Shown: positions 25,601 to 37,784 of the stretch, in pieces
How positions within the stretch are numbered: the stretch's first letter is position 1
Layout of the letters: every line of letters starts with the position of its first letter
NCBI GenBank assembly: GCA_936450465.1
Contig: OW388292.1
Coordinates: forward strand, 9,877,756-9,941,755
Length of the DNA stretch: 64,000 nt
Reading direction: 5' to 3'
DNA from: Gibbula magus
Taxonomy: Eukaryota; Mollusca; Gastropoda; Trochida; Trochidae
Translations under genes and position numbers: made by a program
The notes under the pieces: model-generated
Databases searched by the model: none
What the model was told of the DNA's origin: nothing
The model's input: the letters and a program-made list of their open reading frames with translations, nothing else

Positions 25601-27255
25601 TCATTACTGATGAACAGTGGAACAGCAACCATTGACAAGGATGTAATGTCATTACTGATGGACAGTGGAACAGCAACCATAGACAAGGATGTAATGTCAT
25701 TACTGATGAACAGTGGAACAGCAACCATTGACAAGGATGTAATGTCATTACTGATGGACAGTGGAACAGCAACCATTGACAAGGATGTAATGTCATTACT
25801 GATGGACAGTGGAACAGCAACCATTGACAAGGATGTAATGTCATTACTGATGAACAGTGGAACAGCAACCATAGACAAGGATGTAATGTCATTACTGATG
25901 GACAGTGGAACACCAACCATAGACAAGGATGCAATGTCATTACTGATGAACAGTGGAACAGCAACCATAGACAAGGATGCAATGTCATTACTGATGAACA
26001 GTGGAACAGCAACCATTGACAAGGATGTAATGTCATTACTGATGAACAGTGGAACAGCAACCATAGACAAGGATGTAATGTCATTACTGATGGACAGTGG
26101 AACAGCAACCATAGACAAGGATGCAATGTCATTACTGATGGACAGTGGAACAGCAACCATAGACAAGGATGTAATGTCATTACTGATGGACAGTGGAACA
26201 GCAACCATAGACAAGGATGCAATGTCATTACTGATGAACAGTGGAACAGCAACCATTGACAAGGATGTAATGTCATTACTGATGAACAGTGGAACAGCAA
26301 CCATAGACAAGGATGCAATGTCATTACTGATGGACAGTGGAACAGCAACCATAGACAAGGATGCAATGTCATTACTGATGGACAGTGGAACAGCAACCAT
26401 AGACAAGGATGCAATGTCATTACTGATGAACAGTGGAACAGCAACCATAGACAAGGATGTAATGTCATTACTGATGAACAGTGGAACAGCAACCATAGAC
26501 AAGGATGTAATGTCATTACTGATGAACAGTGGAACAGCAACCATTGACAAGGATGTAATGTCATTACTGATGAACAGTGGAACAGCAACCATAGACAAGG
26601 GTGTAATGTCATTACTGATGAACAGTGGAACAGCAACCATAGACAAGGATGCAATGTCATTACTGATGAACAGTGGAACAGCAACCATTGACAAGGATGT
26701 AATGTCATTACTGATGGACAGTGGAACAGCAACCATTGACAAGGATGTAATGTCATTACTGATGGACAGTGGAACAGCAACCATTGACAAGGATGTAATG
26801 TCATTACTGATGAACAGTGGAACAGCAACCATTGACAAGGATGTAATGTCATTACTGATGGACAGTGGAACAGCAACCATTGACAAGGATGTAATGTCAT
26901 TACTGATGAACAGTGGAACAGCAACCATTGACAAGGATGTAATGTCATTACTGATGGACAGTGGAACAGCAACCATTGACAAGGATGTAATGTCATTACT
27001 GATGGACAGTGGAACAGCAACCATTGACAAGGATGTAATGTCATTACTGATGGACAGTGGAACAGCAACCATTGACAAGGATGTAATGTCATTACTGATG
27101 AACAGTGGAACAGCAACCATTGACAAGGATGTAATGTCATTACTGATGGACAGTGGAACAGCAACCATTGACAAGGATGTAATGTCATTACTGATGGACA
27201 GTGGAACAGCAACCATAGACAAGGATGTAATGTCATTACTGATGGACAGTGGAAC
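22697..27255. repeat. Minisatellite: 95 tandem copies of a 48-bp unit
   Basis: The array is 4559 bases with an exact 48-bp period and no indels, so 95 units; the last base of the last unit is altered. The unit contains GCAACCATAGAC, AAGGATGTAATG, TCATTACTGATG and AACAGTGGAACA in order. Three sites vary repeatedly: ATA/ATT, AAC/GAC and GTA/GCA. Single units carry GGTGTA or CACCAACC. Because 48 is a multiple of three and the unit lacks stops in one plus and two minus frames, very long open frames (about 1520-1630 codons) run through it. They are by-products: none has a recognisable flanking domain, and the plus frame stays open only to 27457. The array lies between the two sulfotransferase genes, possibly in the 5' intron of copy B. 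Confidence 0.97.
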
Positions 27256-27566
27256 CGAAAGTAACCAGAATCATGAGCATGGAGAACATGTATTGTCATG
27301 TTGCAAAAACACAAATTGCATTCTTCATCAACAAAAAAAACACATTTGTCATTCATCAACAAATGAAAAAAGAAATGTTCAAACACTCAATTACATTCTT
27401 CATCAACAACTAAATTTTATTTTGAAAACAAATGCAACATTACATTGTACATTCTAAAAAGGATATACCCAAAAATATATTGTAATAATATATCATGCTT
27501 TTCTTTTCAGTTTTCGGTAATAGCAAAGGTTTGCTTTTATAAACAGGATCCTCACTTTACTTCAAG

Positions 27567-28282
27567 TAGGGGAGATGGTTCGGACGATTTTCTGCCAAAT
27601 TTTCCTGGACTATTAAATACAAAGATATGAAAGCCGTGATACATGCCTCAATAAAGCTTAATATCTTACCTATGTGTATGCCTTGAATGAGAGTGCGACC
27701 TCTCATAGTAAAATAAGTGTATCAGATTTTGAAAGATGTCAACATTGTCCGAAGTTACCCCATAGGTAGGGATACTTCGGACAAGGGGTGTGGTACATCT
27801 GGACACATACTGCTTTTGCTGAAAAATCAGTTTATTGCAATGAAGTAAACATGAACATGAAATTAATATGAACAAACATCAAGTATAACTATACACAACT
27901 GCAGTTTTCTGCTATTCTTTAACCACAACTTACATGACGTAACATTAAGATAAGTAATCAAAAACGAAATCCAGGATATTTTATCCTTACAGCACTAAAT
28001 AATCCTATTCAGCTCTTATAAAAATCTACAACGAATAAAAGAAGAATCAAAAGTAGTAACATGTTCTGGAAATTCAATAAAATTAAAATATTTATGTAGA
28101 GGTTATTGTAAAATGTTTCTTTATTTTATTAGTGACATTTAAGAGAAGGCATGGTTAAGGAAAACAATCTTAACCAATCATACGTCGGCGACTCGTTTAT
28201 CGTAGCAATGTTAATAAAAGTGTCAAAAAATGTACGTGTGTCCGAACCATCCCGCTGTCCGAACCATACCCGCTCTCCCCTA
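27567..28282. mobile_element. Non-autonomous element with terminal inverted repeats, about 0.72 kb
   Basis: The left end carries TAGGGGAGATGGTTCGGAC and the right end carries its inverse with a short internal insertion. GTCCGAACCAT occurs twice at the right end. An internal inverted pair (CCGAAGTTACCCC and its partner near 27770) adds further foldback structure. I see no transposase. The superfamily is not clear; a DNA transposon derivative is most likely. It starts only about 310 bp past the minisatellite. Confidence 0.6.
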
Positions 28283-30894
28283 CAATTTATTAATTGTTTA
28301 TTAAGTTAATTACCTCTATTATAAACACATCCTGAGTTAAGTGTTGAACTTAAGACTTCTTTCATGTGGAATAATCTGAAATTAAGGAATACCGAGTTTT
28401 AAATATGACCATATCAGTCAGATGCTTAGTGCAAGAATCTTCTTCAATTCTGTGTAAGATCCTATGCTTTCATTATCGATATCATATAAAGAAAACATCT
28501 CAAAACATTAAGGAGAGAACTACTTTCTCAGGATCAATTATCCATTAAAAACCAGCTGTTATCAAGTGGTTTCCTTGACAACTGATCAACTTATATCCAA
28601 TATTTGCTCTAAAGCATTCATTCATTCTTTCATTCCTTCACTGTACGTCCCTTCTGTGGGTCAATAAACCTTGATCTCCATGCTATAACAATTCCCAGAC
28701 AAAATGAGCGGATCCACGACAAAGTATGTATTATATGACATATTGTGGGAAGGTAGTCAGCCCCTGCTTATTACCTGGTCAATATCACCTCCTCACACAA
28801 GAGATCCTTGCTCGTCAAACTCCATGACCCATCTCATATGTGTGCTTGACTCTAAGAAACGGAGACTTAAAAAGAGTAATGGTCAGGAATAATTTTGCAT
28901 GGCTGTACTCAGCTTGGTCTAGGCTACTTCACAGGCTTCTATACAAGGCATTTAGAAGTTGGTAAGGTGAAGAAATACAAGTTGATCGAGTTTCAATATA
29001 TCTATTGTCATATTCATCATTTGCTGATAACACTGATAGGATTTACAGTGTTGTGCCTCACTGGACAAACTTTGAAAGCCATAAATTTCAAATTCTTTAC
29101 TATATTGGATTGAAATAATGGCAAAAACTGGTACTGGCATTAACCCCTTATTGGGTATTTGCTTTTATGCTTCATCATTGACAGGATAAGATACAATCTG
29201 CCTCTAAATTCTGCTGGTGCATCTTACTCAAAATAAAGATTGAAAATAAAAAACTACTACAGTATATTCTAAACAAGATTAACAGTATGAAGAAACTATA
29301 ACCCAAAGGAAAATTAAGCAAATTAAAAAGACAAACTCAAATAAAAACTTATTTCATTTGCTGCCATATGCTAACAGTATACAGTGTAGAAAATGTTACA
29401 GATGTTTTGATTGGATGGTCAACTCTGAAGTAGGATATTTTCAACATTGTTTTTCAAATATAATATAAATTTCAAAGAAGTCATCGTTTCATATACAATT
29501 TTTAATTCGAGACATACTTGCTCTTTGATGAGACTAAGATCAGAGTCAGAAACACACACAAAACACACAGACATTGTGTAGTCACAACTGCATTCACACT
29601 ATCAATGTAATATGTGCAGCTGAATTACAGGTTTTGAAGTAGTTCACTGCACTATCCTCCAAGAAGAGTAATAATAGTATTTATGCCTGTCTGTGAAAAT
29701 AGTAATAATGCATGTCCTATTAATCTTTGAACTATTCATAAATAAGCAATTATATGCATGACATACATGAATAATTTATGATTATGAAAAATAAGTCACA
29801 ACATCAATTTACGAAAACATATGTCACACTCCAACAAGGATTAAACAAAAGTGTTATTTTGTTATTATTCAATTAATGAATATTTATACATTTTGGGTAA
29901 TTACATCAAATTTGACAGTGATTATCAAATTTATGTTATGTGTACGGGATCTGAAGCAATGCTATTTTTACAGTTGTTTTGTGTTCACTAAATCCTCCAA
30001 AGAAAGGAAAAAATGAAGCTGTTTGCAAATGACATGGGGCTAACAGTAGATTTTATGAAACTTCACTATATTCAAAGCTTTTACAACAAACAATGCAAGG
30101 GAGATAATAAGCGTATTTATTTGCAAGGTATTTACAATGAAGAGAACCAAACATAACATGTGAATATGAGCTGGCATAACTTGGGTCAAGAAGTATGTGA
30201 TATTAAAGGGCACGAGAAATAAACTTGTTTTATTTAACCGAGTGGTACTTGCTAGAGAGTATTGTTTTTATTCTATTTGAAGACTTATTTGCTGACTAAT
30301 CTGTTTCATGTGTAGATTTCGTTATGCTTCAGGGAAAAGAGTAAAACCTTACTGATAATAGAGCAAAATATATGGGATGGTAATGGTTAAAAACAGTTAC
30401 TTTTAAAGGCGCGGTAGCACATTTTTTTGCTCAAATAAGTTGATGAAATGTATTTGAAAATGAATGTCTGCAATAGTAAAACACCTTTCTCTCTTCAGAA
30501 AATCAAGTTAAATTGAGTATATGTTTCTGTAAAGCTATGGGAATCATTTTTGTAATTTGAAATAATAAAATGTGTAAACAATAAAATTGCCACCATGCAT
30601 TTTTTGCTTTTTTTCGCAACACCGTTATTACCACTATGGATAATTGGTGTTGGATGTTTTACCCTAAAAAGTTAATTTAAATGACATAAACTATCATTAT
30701 AAATGGGAAATTTGAAAAAATAGATTTTGCAAAAAAACATGCTACAGCCCCTTTAAAACATATTTAAGAAGTGATTTGTTATATGTGCTAATCATGGCAA
30801 TTGAGTTACCTTCCATTGGTATAAACAATGGCTCTCCAGAATATGTGCACCTAATATTATACATCACAACTCATTGACCTACTATATGTTGCAG
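28283..30894. other. Non-coding DNA before sulfotransferase B
   Basis: AT-rich, with no supportable exon. A GGCATTTAGAAGTTGG phrase near 28948 is a fragment of the hairpin family seen at 13.9, 39.6 and 48.4 kb. The region ends at the 3' splice site of the next gene, so at least part is probably its intron. Confidence 0.55.
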
Positions 30895-30907
30895 ATACAG
30901 TAGAGCG

Positions 30908-31954
30908 ATGAGCTGGAAAACGTCAATCCGCTACAGTCCGGTGTTGAACACGGAGAAGCAATTGCCTCACAGCTGCCATTCCAAGTGGTGCCCGAAGCTG
31001 TCCCGCTACAAGATAGTGGCCATTGTGCTGATCTCCACGCTCTCCCTGGTGTTCATCATCCACTCCTGCATCAACTCAAGCTTCATCCAGTCCGCCACCC
31101 TCTGCTTCTTCTCCTTCCAAGGCAACAACAAGTCCTCCTACCGCCTCAACGATCGCATGCACTTTCACCACCAGAAGCGCCGCCTACCTCAGTGTCTCAT
31201 TATTGGTGCTCGCAAAGCCGGAACCCGCGCCCTGCTTCAGTTCATCCGTCTCCACCCGGATGTGCAGGGGGCCAGCCTCGAGATCCACTTCTTCGACCGA
31301 GACAACAACTATAACCTGGGCTTAGACTGGTACAGACACCAGATGCCTTATTCCTTCAAGGATCAGATCACCATAGAGAAATCCCCTGCCTACTTCACGG
31401 AGAACATGGTCCCTGAGAGAGTGTACAACATGAACTCCTCTATCCGTCTCTTGGTGATAGTGCGTAATCCTGTAGAAAGAACTGTGTCAGACTATGCCCA
31501 GATCCTTGACAACAAGATCAAGAGACACAAACCAATACAGTCCTTTGAGAAGTTAGCCATTGATCCGGACACGGGCGAAATCAACAAGTCCTACGTGGCA
31601 ATCAAACGCTCAATCTATCATCGTCATCTCTCCCGATGGCTGAGTTTCTTTCCCCTGGAGCAGATCCACATTGTGGATGGAGACAAGCTACGAGTATCTC
31701 CCTGGTCGGAGATACACAAAGTGGAGCGGTACCTGGGGCTGGAGCACAAGATCAGTCGGGACAGGTTCCTGTTCAACAACTCTCGGGGCGTGTTCTGTAC
31801 TCTCACCGAGGAGAAACAGGAGAGGTGTCTAGCTCATGGCAAGGGGCGCAAACACCCCAATATATCCTCCGAAATACTCTATAAACTTGATCAGTTCTTT
31901 CAGCCTCATAATGAAAAGTTCTTCAAGCAAATCCGTCGCAGATTTCCGTGGTGA
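30908..31954 (+). CDS. Heparan sulfate glucosamine 3-O-sulfotransferase (HS3ST1/5-like), copy B
   Basis: A 348-residue type II Golgi enzyme of the same family and predicted reaction as copy A. A cysteine-containing cytosolic N-terminus leads to a membrane helix at about 34-52 and then a stem. The 5'-phosphosulfate loop is GARKAGTRALL (100-110) with R102 and K103. The catalytic segment EIHFFD has E125, H127 and D130; K158 is in IEKSP. The 3'-phosphate motif is RNPVERTVSDY. The likely disulfide pair is C297 and C307, followed by GKGRKHP; the end RRRFPW parallels RRFNWS of copy A. Here the usual RKGGTR reads RKAGTR. The coding region is one exon with an acceptor ending at 30894, 13 bases before the ATG, exactly the spacing of copy A. 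The 5' half is markedly more GC-rich than its flanks and than copy A. ATG 30908 is the first in the exon and yields the anchor. Confidence 0.95.
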   Translation: MSWKTSIRYSPVLNTEKQLPHSCHSKWCPKLSRYKIVAIVLISTLSLVFIIHSCINSSFIQSATLCFFSFQGNNKSSYRLNDRMHFHHQKRRLPQCLIIGARKAGTRALLQFIRLHPDVQGASLEIHFFDRDNNYNLGLDWYRHQMPYSFKDQITIEKSPAYFTENMVPERVYNMNSSIRLLVIVRNPVERTVSDYAQILDNKIKRHKPIQSFEKLAIDPDTGEINKSYVAIKRSIYHRHLSRWLSFFPLEQIHIVDGDKLRVSPWSEIHKVERYLGLEHKISRDRFLFNNSRGVFCTLTEEKQERCLAHGKGRKHPNISSEILYKLDQFFQPHNEKFFKQIRRRFPW

Positions 31955-32474
31955 AAAAGTAAAATGTGAAATAGACATGTTACTTGGTGAAAGTAAGAAG
32001 AATTTTAGAAGTTGGAATTGAAATGTAACAATGTTTCAAAATTCAAGTATGAAATAACAAAACTGAACTCAAACATATTGATATGAAGGAATAAGTTTTG
32101 TTAAAATCATTTATTTCATGTTTTATTATCATCAAGTCTGTTTTAAATTGACTTATTGTCAACCAAATGTCAGCTTTACAGTTTGTTTTAGAGGATGTGT
32201 AGATACATAGTTTCATGTTGAAACTGTTAGTCATGGTGTCTCATATTGAGACATCAGGTCATTAAACTTTCAGGAATACTTGAATGGATACCATAATTTG
32301 ATTTAATGTCGACCCCATGTCAGCTTTAAAGTTTGTTATAGTTGAAGGGTATTTGTGTCCTTTAGATTGAAGTTAAGGAATACTAGTCACTGCAATGTCC
32401 AACCCTCGGCTCTATAGATCTATGTTTCATATTGAAACTTGAGTGATCCTTTTAAACCTGTCAGGGATTTTTTA

Positions 32475-32582
32475 GTGATTATAAATGATATTGGGGTTAT
32501 ACATTGTCAAGCTTTCAGGAATAATTTAGTGGTCATATATGATATCGGGGTTATACATTGTCAAGCTTTCAGGAATATTTTA
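32475..32582. repeat. Direct duplication of about 63 bp downstream of copy B
   Basis: Two adjacent copies share GATAT(T/C)GGGGTTATAC and CAAGCTTTCAGGAAT. Weaker copies of the second half occur near 32265 and 32320. This suggests stepwise local duplication within the transcript's 3' region. Confidence 0.7.
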
Positions 32583-34704
32583 ATGACGACCATAATTTGA
32601 TCTACTATCAACCCCACATAAGATGGTGTATAGATTGATGCGTGTTCACATCAAACTCTTAGTCAACTCTTTAATGGAACTAGCCGGTATATTAATACAG
32701 TATTTTGTTGTTTCTTGTGTTGTTACTGCAATGAAAAATGCTTTCTAGTCAGAGAAAATACAGGTATGAAATTAAACCTCTTTTAACTGACTTTTACTAT
32801 CAGTCATTCATTATTCATCGTTGCTGTTCAGTGTTGTGAGTTATTCAGAAAAATCTTCCTTTCAATGAAGATAAAACCATTTCTCTATATATACACCTCC
32901 GAATAATTTAAAAAACAGTGCCATTTTAATCTTGCAGCTCAAGTTTATATATTTTTTTTTATGCAATTAACTTTGTAGTTAAGATTTGATAGCTTTCATA
33001 TTCAAATGCATCGAAATGCAAAAGAGTCATTTTAAAATTTGTGTTGAGGATGCATCCTGTGAAAATTTAAAAGATTCAACTTGCTCTTTCCAACAGTATA
33101 TGTGCCATATGTTTTTCGTTTACAATAAGACTGATTATATTGATATTTTGCACGTTTTAATGCAAATGTTTTAATGCAAGTGTTTTAATGCAGTTTCTAC
33201 TTGAACAATGCAATTCTCCATCTTGTAGACCCTTATGTGTTAACCTGTAGCAGTATATAACTGTTATATTCATCTTCATTTCTCCAACCTGCATATCATT
33301 ATATCAGCACTTAGTGAAATTCACTAATGTATTTGTAGAAGATTAGGAAACTTGTTTAGCTTTTAGAACTTGTCTGCGCTGATGTGAATGTACTTTTGTT
33401 TGTTTTAAACCTATTATCTTTGCTGTTAACCTCTTTGAATGAATTTGCAAAGTAATCATAATTTTTATTTACATCATCTTAGGTGTCAAAATTAGAGCCA
33501 AATGAAACACTTCCTCAGTCTATCGTGCCAAGAATTATGTTGTTCGAACAATGGTCCAAGAACTCAAAATTTATAATGTTTTTCATGAACAATTGTTTGG
33601 ATTTCAAACAGATTTGTATGAAATTCATGGTAATCCAATTGATTTGTATCTTTTACTTCTTAGATGTTTTTGCCTTGTACCTTTTGATTATTTGTCACTG
33701 GCTTAAGTAAACTATCACAATTTTGAATCCTGTATCTTGCTGATTGGTCATGAAAATCAGTCTCAATTATTATTTTGCAAATCTTTTTGTTGCAAACACA
33801 ATGTTCCCCCCTCATAATACGTTTTTTTCATTGGTTTGTAAATTTCATTATTGCAACAATATTGATTTTATTTTAATATTGTATTTTACTTAGAAACTTA
33901 TTACAAACTATTAACCTCTTTTATGTTGTCATAAAAGCTTCGCCACCATGTTTGAGGGAAGATCTCCACTCTAGTATTAACACTGTATGACGGGGTGTAC
34001 AGGATGCAGGTTTTAGTTGAGCAAAGATGGGTTTAACGTGTGGTTTGTGAAGTGTTCTGCAGTCAGAATGATCAGGTGTCACAATTCAATCAGGAATATG
34101 TGGCAGCAGAAGAGGAACAAAGCGGTACACGTAAGAGTTGGTGTGGTATATATTGCAGCACAAGAGCTGGTCTGGTACCTTTTTAGTTATGTACAGAAAA
34201 AAGAATTCAACACAACTCAAGTCACTTATTTCAAATTGAAGAAATAAAAACTGAATAACATTTTATAAAATATATACTATTTGGTCTTGAAAATGAAGTC
34301 TAATGAATGTAAAAATTAAAAAACTTTTTGTTTGCGGTTTTAACCGAAGACAACGTTCTGTTACCTGGTGAAACTAACTTAAAGCAAAATTCCGCTGTTC
34401 AACCAAAATAGTTGTGAACCGTTTCACCCCCAGAGCATAACAAAGTAATATTGTCTTGGTGCATAGTTAATGAGTAATTGATTGACTACATATTCAATTT
34501 GAGACTTTGTGGCTGAAGTGCAAGACATACTGTTATTCAGTATCGAAATAACTGAGCACAGGTTGAACAGAATGGACCTGAATGCCATCACTTGTCTATG
34601 CTCAGTGAAATGAAGAGAGGCACTCGTGAGTTTGTAATATGCAAGGCAAATTTTGTCATAATGAATAAGTACTCTTTTAATGTTTTCTGTTATGTTTATC
34701 TAGA

Positions 34705-34836
34705 TATACTGGACAAAACAAATTAGGGATATTTTAAATGTTATGATTGATATTTTATCAGTATGTCAATGAATAAATGGATCACTATTCATAATTTGAA
34801 AATTTACATATATCCCTAACTGTTTTGTCCAGTATA
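34705..34836. mobile_element. MITE with 28-bp terminal inverted repeats, Tc1/mariner-like
   Basis: The left end TATACTGGACAAAACA plus TTAGGGATA faces its inverse at the right end, only 132 bp apart. TA at both outer ends fits the TA target preference of Tc1/mariner elements. It has no coding capacity. Confidence 0.7.
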
Positions 34837-36545
34837 TATTGTTATTTTAAGTTTTATGAATGGTTTTAAGATTCTCTGACAAGAAATGAGTTCATATACA
34901 GGTAGAGAGGGTAATCACTTCACCTGTACAGAATGTGTGTTATCATTGTAGTATTGCCGGTGGTGGATACCTACATATACATATATAATCAACTTGACCC
35001 AATTAAAGTGTTGAAATTGTCAACTTTCAGCTAATTTAGGAAGGTAACCTTTATCAGAGCCTTTATCCTCAAAAGTTCAAATTGGTAAAATTGTTAAATT
35101 TGATTGTAGTATATATATGAAGAATGTGTTAATGGCACTTGTTGGACGACAAACGTTTGGAGAAGGCAGCAGGATGAATTTGTTGCTAGAATCTTTGCCC
35201 ATCAACAAGTTTTATTGTTGTGTATTGAAGTCAGCCGTGTGTTCAAGTAATACTAGTCAGTGTTATCTTCAATTAATAACTAGTCTGTTAAATGTAGCTG
35301 TTTGAAAACATTTGGATTAACTGACAAATGAATATTGACATTGTACATTGTATCTCAACACTCATTCTATTCTATTCTATTGATCTTCGTCAATCTTTGT
35401 CCTAATCTACTGCTCAAAGTAAAACAATATATAATTCAATTCTAATGTAGGTGATACTTCATGTTTGGAAAATAAGCATAATTCTTAGCTGACGCTTGAT
35501 AACCGAATTCTATATTCTGTATTCTCTTAGCAAAACAATTCATTCAGATTTATGTAAAAGAAAGGAGTGTTACAAGACCATTAAAGAATGTAATGGTTCA
35601 TGAATTAATTTTATTCTTATTTTCTAATTTTTTGAAATGTAGAAATAAATCAAAATGTTCCTTCTAAAAGAAGTAGAAATTGCAATAAATTTGTTTTTCA
35701 GCTCAATGATAACTTCACCTGTAGGTGTCAGAAAAATTAATCTACTGCATGCTTTAAAATAAAAAAAGGTTTGAACTCTGAAGAGACATGTCTGAGATAT
35801 ATAATATGGAAGATCCATGTACGAGTATGTTTAGTTTGCAGTTGTATGTTGATGACATGTTGGTTTGATGGAAGTTTATTCCTTCACAGCATGTATAAAC
35901 GTACAGGAAAAATACTTGGATAATGGTAACAGTTTTATTGTGGTGCCCGTGATTTAGAATTGTATCATATGTCATCGTCAAGAAGATGACTTCAGGTAAA
36001 GAGGTACCTTGATAATTGTCACAGATTTGTATTTGGTTGAAGGAGAAATCCTGCTGGCTACTGTTAATACTTTATAACAAGTATTTCTCCAGATTAAGTA
36101 GATTGTATCGTAGGTGCTGGACACATCCCTGTTACTAGAGTCTAGTCTAAGGAGGAGTTGATGTGTGGAGTAGACGTGTAGTGTCTGTACATGTAGTTCT
36201 GTGCTTGTCTGATGTGTCTATGGTACTCAGGAATTGTACTCAGTGTTGTCAACTGTCGGCAGTGTTCTATGAACATTGTACACAGAACTAATAAAGTAAC
36301 ATAACCAAGCTATTGTGTTTGTTCTGTTTAAGAAGCAAATAAATCTGTCATCAACACATGCAGCCATCCTGGGAACAGTATTATTTAATTTCATGTTTCA
36401 GGGATAAAATTCCCTTCATCAGACTCTGGTTTGTTTTTGATGGAAGTGTTTTCATCTTGAATTTCTTTAAGATGCTCAAGTGTTTATTAATCCAAAGAGA
36501 CAATGTTATTACTATTGGTTTATCTTTGGAATCTTTTCATTTTTA

Positions 36546-37190
36546 GTTCATCAGACCTGAAAGGCCCGATGTACAGACTCCTTGGGCAATGAGGATTCTA
36601 AAATGTAGATTTCGTGACCCTGTGACCTCAAATGTGGGTCACAGGGATCATGACCTAAGAACCTATTTTCATCTTCTTCTCAAGTATGAAAAGCTCTAGA
36701 AAGCTGTAAAATGTTGTGTACAGATTTCTTGGCCAATGGGGATTCTAAATTGAGTTTTCGTGACCCCATGACCTCAAATAGGGTCACAAGGGTCACGACC
36801 GTAAAAACCTATTCGCATCTTCTTCTCCAAAAGGTCTAGAGAGCTGAAATGTTGTGTGCAGACTCCTTGGCCAGTGGTGATTCTAAATTGTATATTTGTT
36901 GACACTGTGACCCCAAATATATGTCAAAGGGTCATGACCTGAAAACATTCTTTTATCGTCTTCCCCAGTACAAAAAACTCTAGCAAGCTGAAATGTTCTG
37001 TACAGACTCCTTGGCCAAAGGAAATTCTAAATTGTAGATTTGCTAAATGTATTACTTGAGATAACTTAGATATTCAACCTTAGATAATAAATCAACTAAG
37101 TCCTGATGAGCTACAGAGTCCATGGCTCTATTTTTTCGATTTTGCAAACAATACAGATTCTGATGAGCTACAGAGCCCATGGCCCACGTG
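36546..37190. repeat. Tandem-array element, four units of about 140 bp
   Basis: After a leader containing GACCTGAAAGGCCCGATG, a unit of about 138-147 bp recurs. Its landmark, CAGACTCCTTGG or a variant, appears at about 36573, 36720, 36858 and 37000. Each unit also has GGGATTCTAAATTGTAGA, GTGACC and TCTTCTTCTC blocks. The right margin carries GATGAGCTACAGAG...CATGGC twice (37107, 37161). The same leader, unit and right-margin phrase are found at 40.6-42.5 kb and in part at 46.0-46.8 kb, so this is a dispersed element containing an internal array. Confidence 0.7.
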
Positions 37191-37577
37191 TTAGATGAAT
37201 AATAATGTTCTGTTTGGTAGTTGATGAATAACAACTTGCATTATGAATGTTTACACCAGTATTAGCTATATCATCAACTGTAATATTATATTTCTTCAAC
37301 AAGAAAGTTCACAAACATGTGAACATTCTTATTGAGTCAAATAATATAATCAATAACCTACGAAATACGACATTTCGATTAAGCTTTTATGAATTCCCGG
37401 GGAGTGTTGGAATAAGTCAAAGTGATTTTATGACACTTCATTAGCATCCCTGAGATCTTGTTTAACTCCCTTAGACCACTGATTCACTGAGATTGCGGTC
37501 TCCCATAATATGGTGAACAGTAAATGGCAAAGCAAGTTTTCAGAAGGAAATACATGGCATTTAGATCGTGAAAATAA

Positions 37578-37612
37578 CACATTGTTATATTTGGGAACAC
37601 ACTATCTTCACT
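37578..37612. repeat. Fragment of a hairpin-element end
   Basis: CATTGTTATATTTGGGA followed by an ACACTATCTTCAC-like segment matches the end of the hairpin element at 53390. Only one arm is evident here. Confidence 0.5.
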
Positions 37613-37784
37613 AAGAGAATTTACTGTGCCTTGTGTTGGGTACCAGCTGCCTGTACTGATAGTACCAACAACATACCCAGAACATTTATTTTGTAAAAGG
37701 TCAGAGCAAAGTCCTAACAAGTGAGCAATATCATATGGAAACCGATATCAGTGACTTCTCATGTTTTCATGTCATGTTGACAAA

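Larger units (their letters stand above)
31955..36545. other. 3' flank of sulfotransferase B and intergenic DNA
   Basis: No supportable exon. The presumed 3' untranslated region holds a roughly 63-bp duplication at about 32475-32580 (the phrase TTATACATTGTCAAGC occurs twice) and looser copies of the same phrases at 32145-32330. A small terminal-inverted-repeat element lies at 34705. Several AATAAA hexamers occur, e.g. near 34243, but I cannot tell which is used. Confidence 0.5.

Noticed and set aside
22500..27457. Three very long open frames (about 1520-1630 codons) across the minisatellite, on both strands
   Set aside because: All arise from a stop-free 48-bp unit whose length is a multiple of three. 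Their non-repeat ends have no recognisable domain or conserved start, and they overlap each other, so I call a repeat, not genes.
31624..31884. Alternative frames inside sulfotransferase B
   Set aside because: They overlap the clearly conserved catalytic domain in other frames and are shadows caused by its higher GC content.
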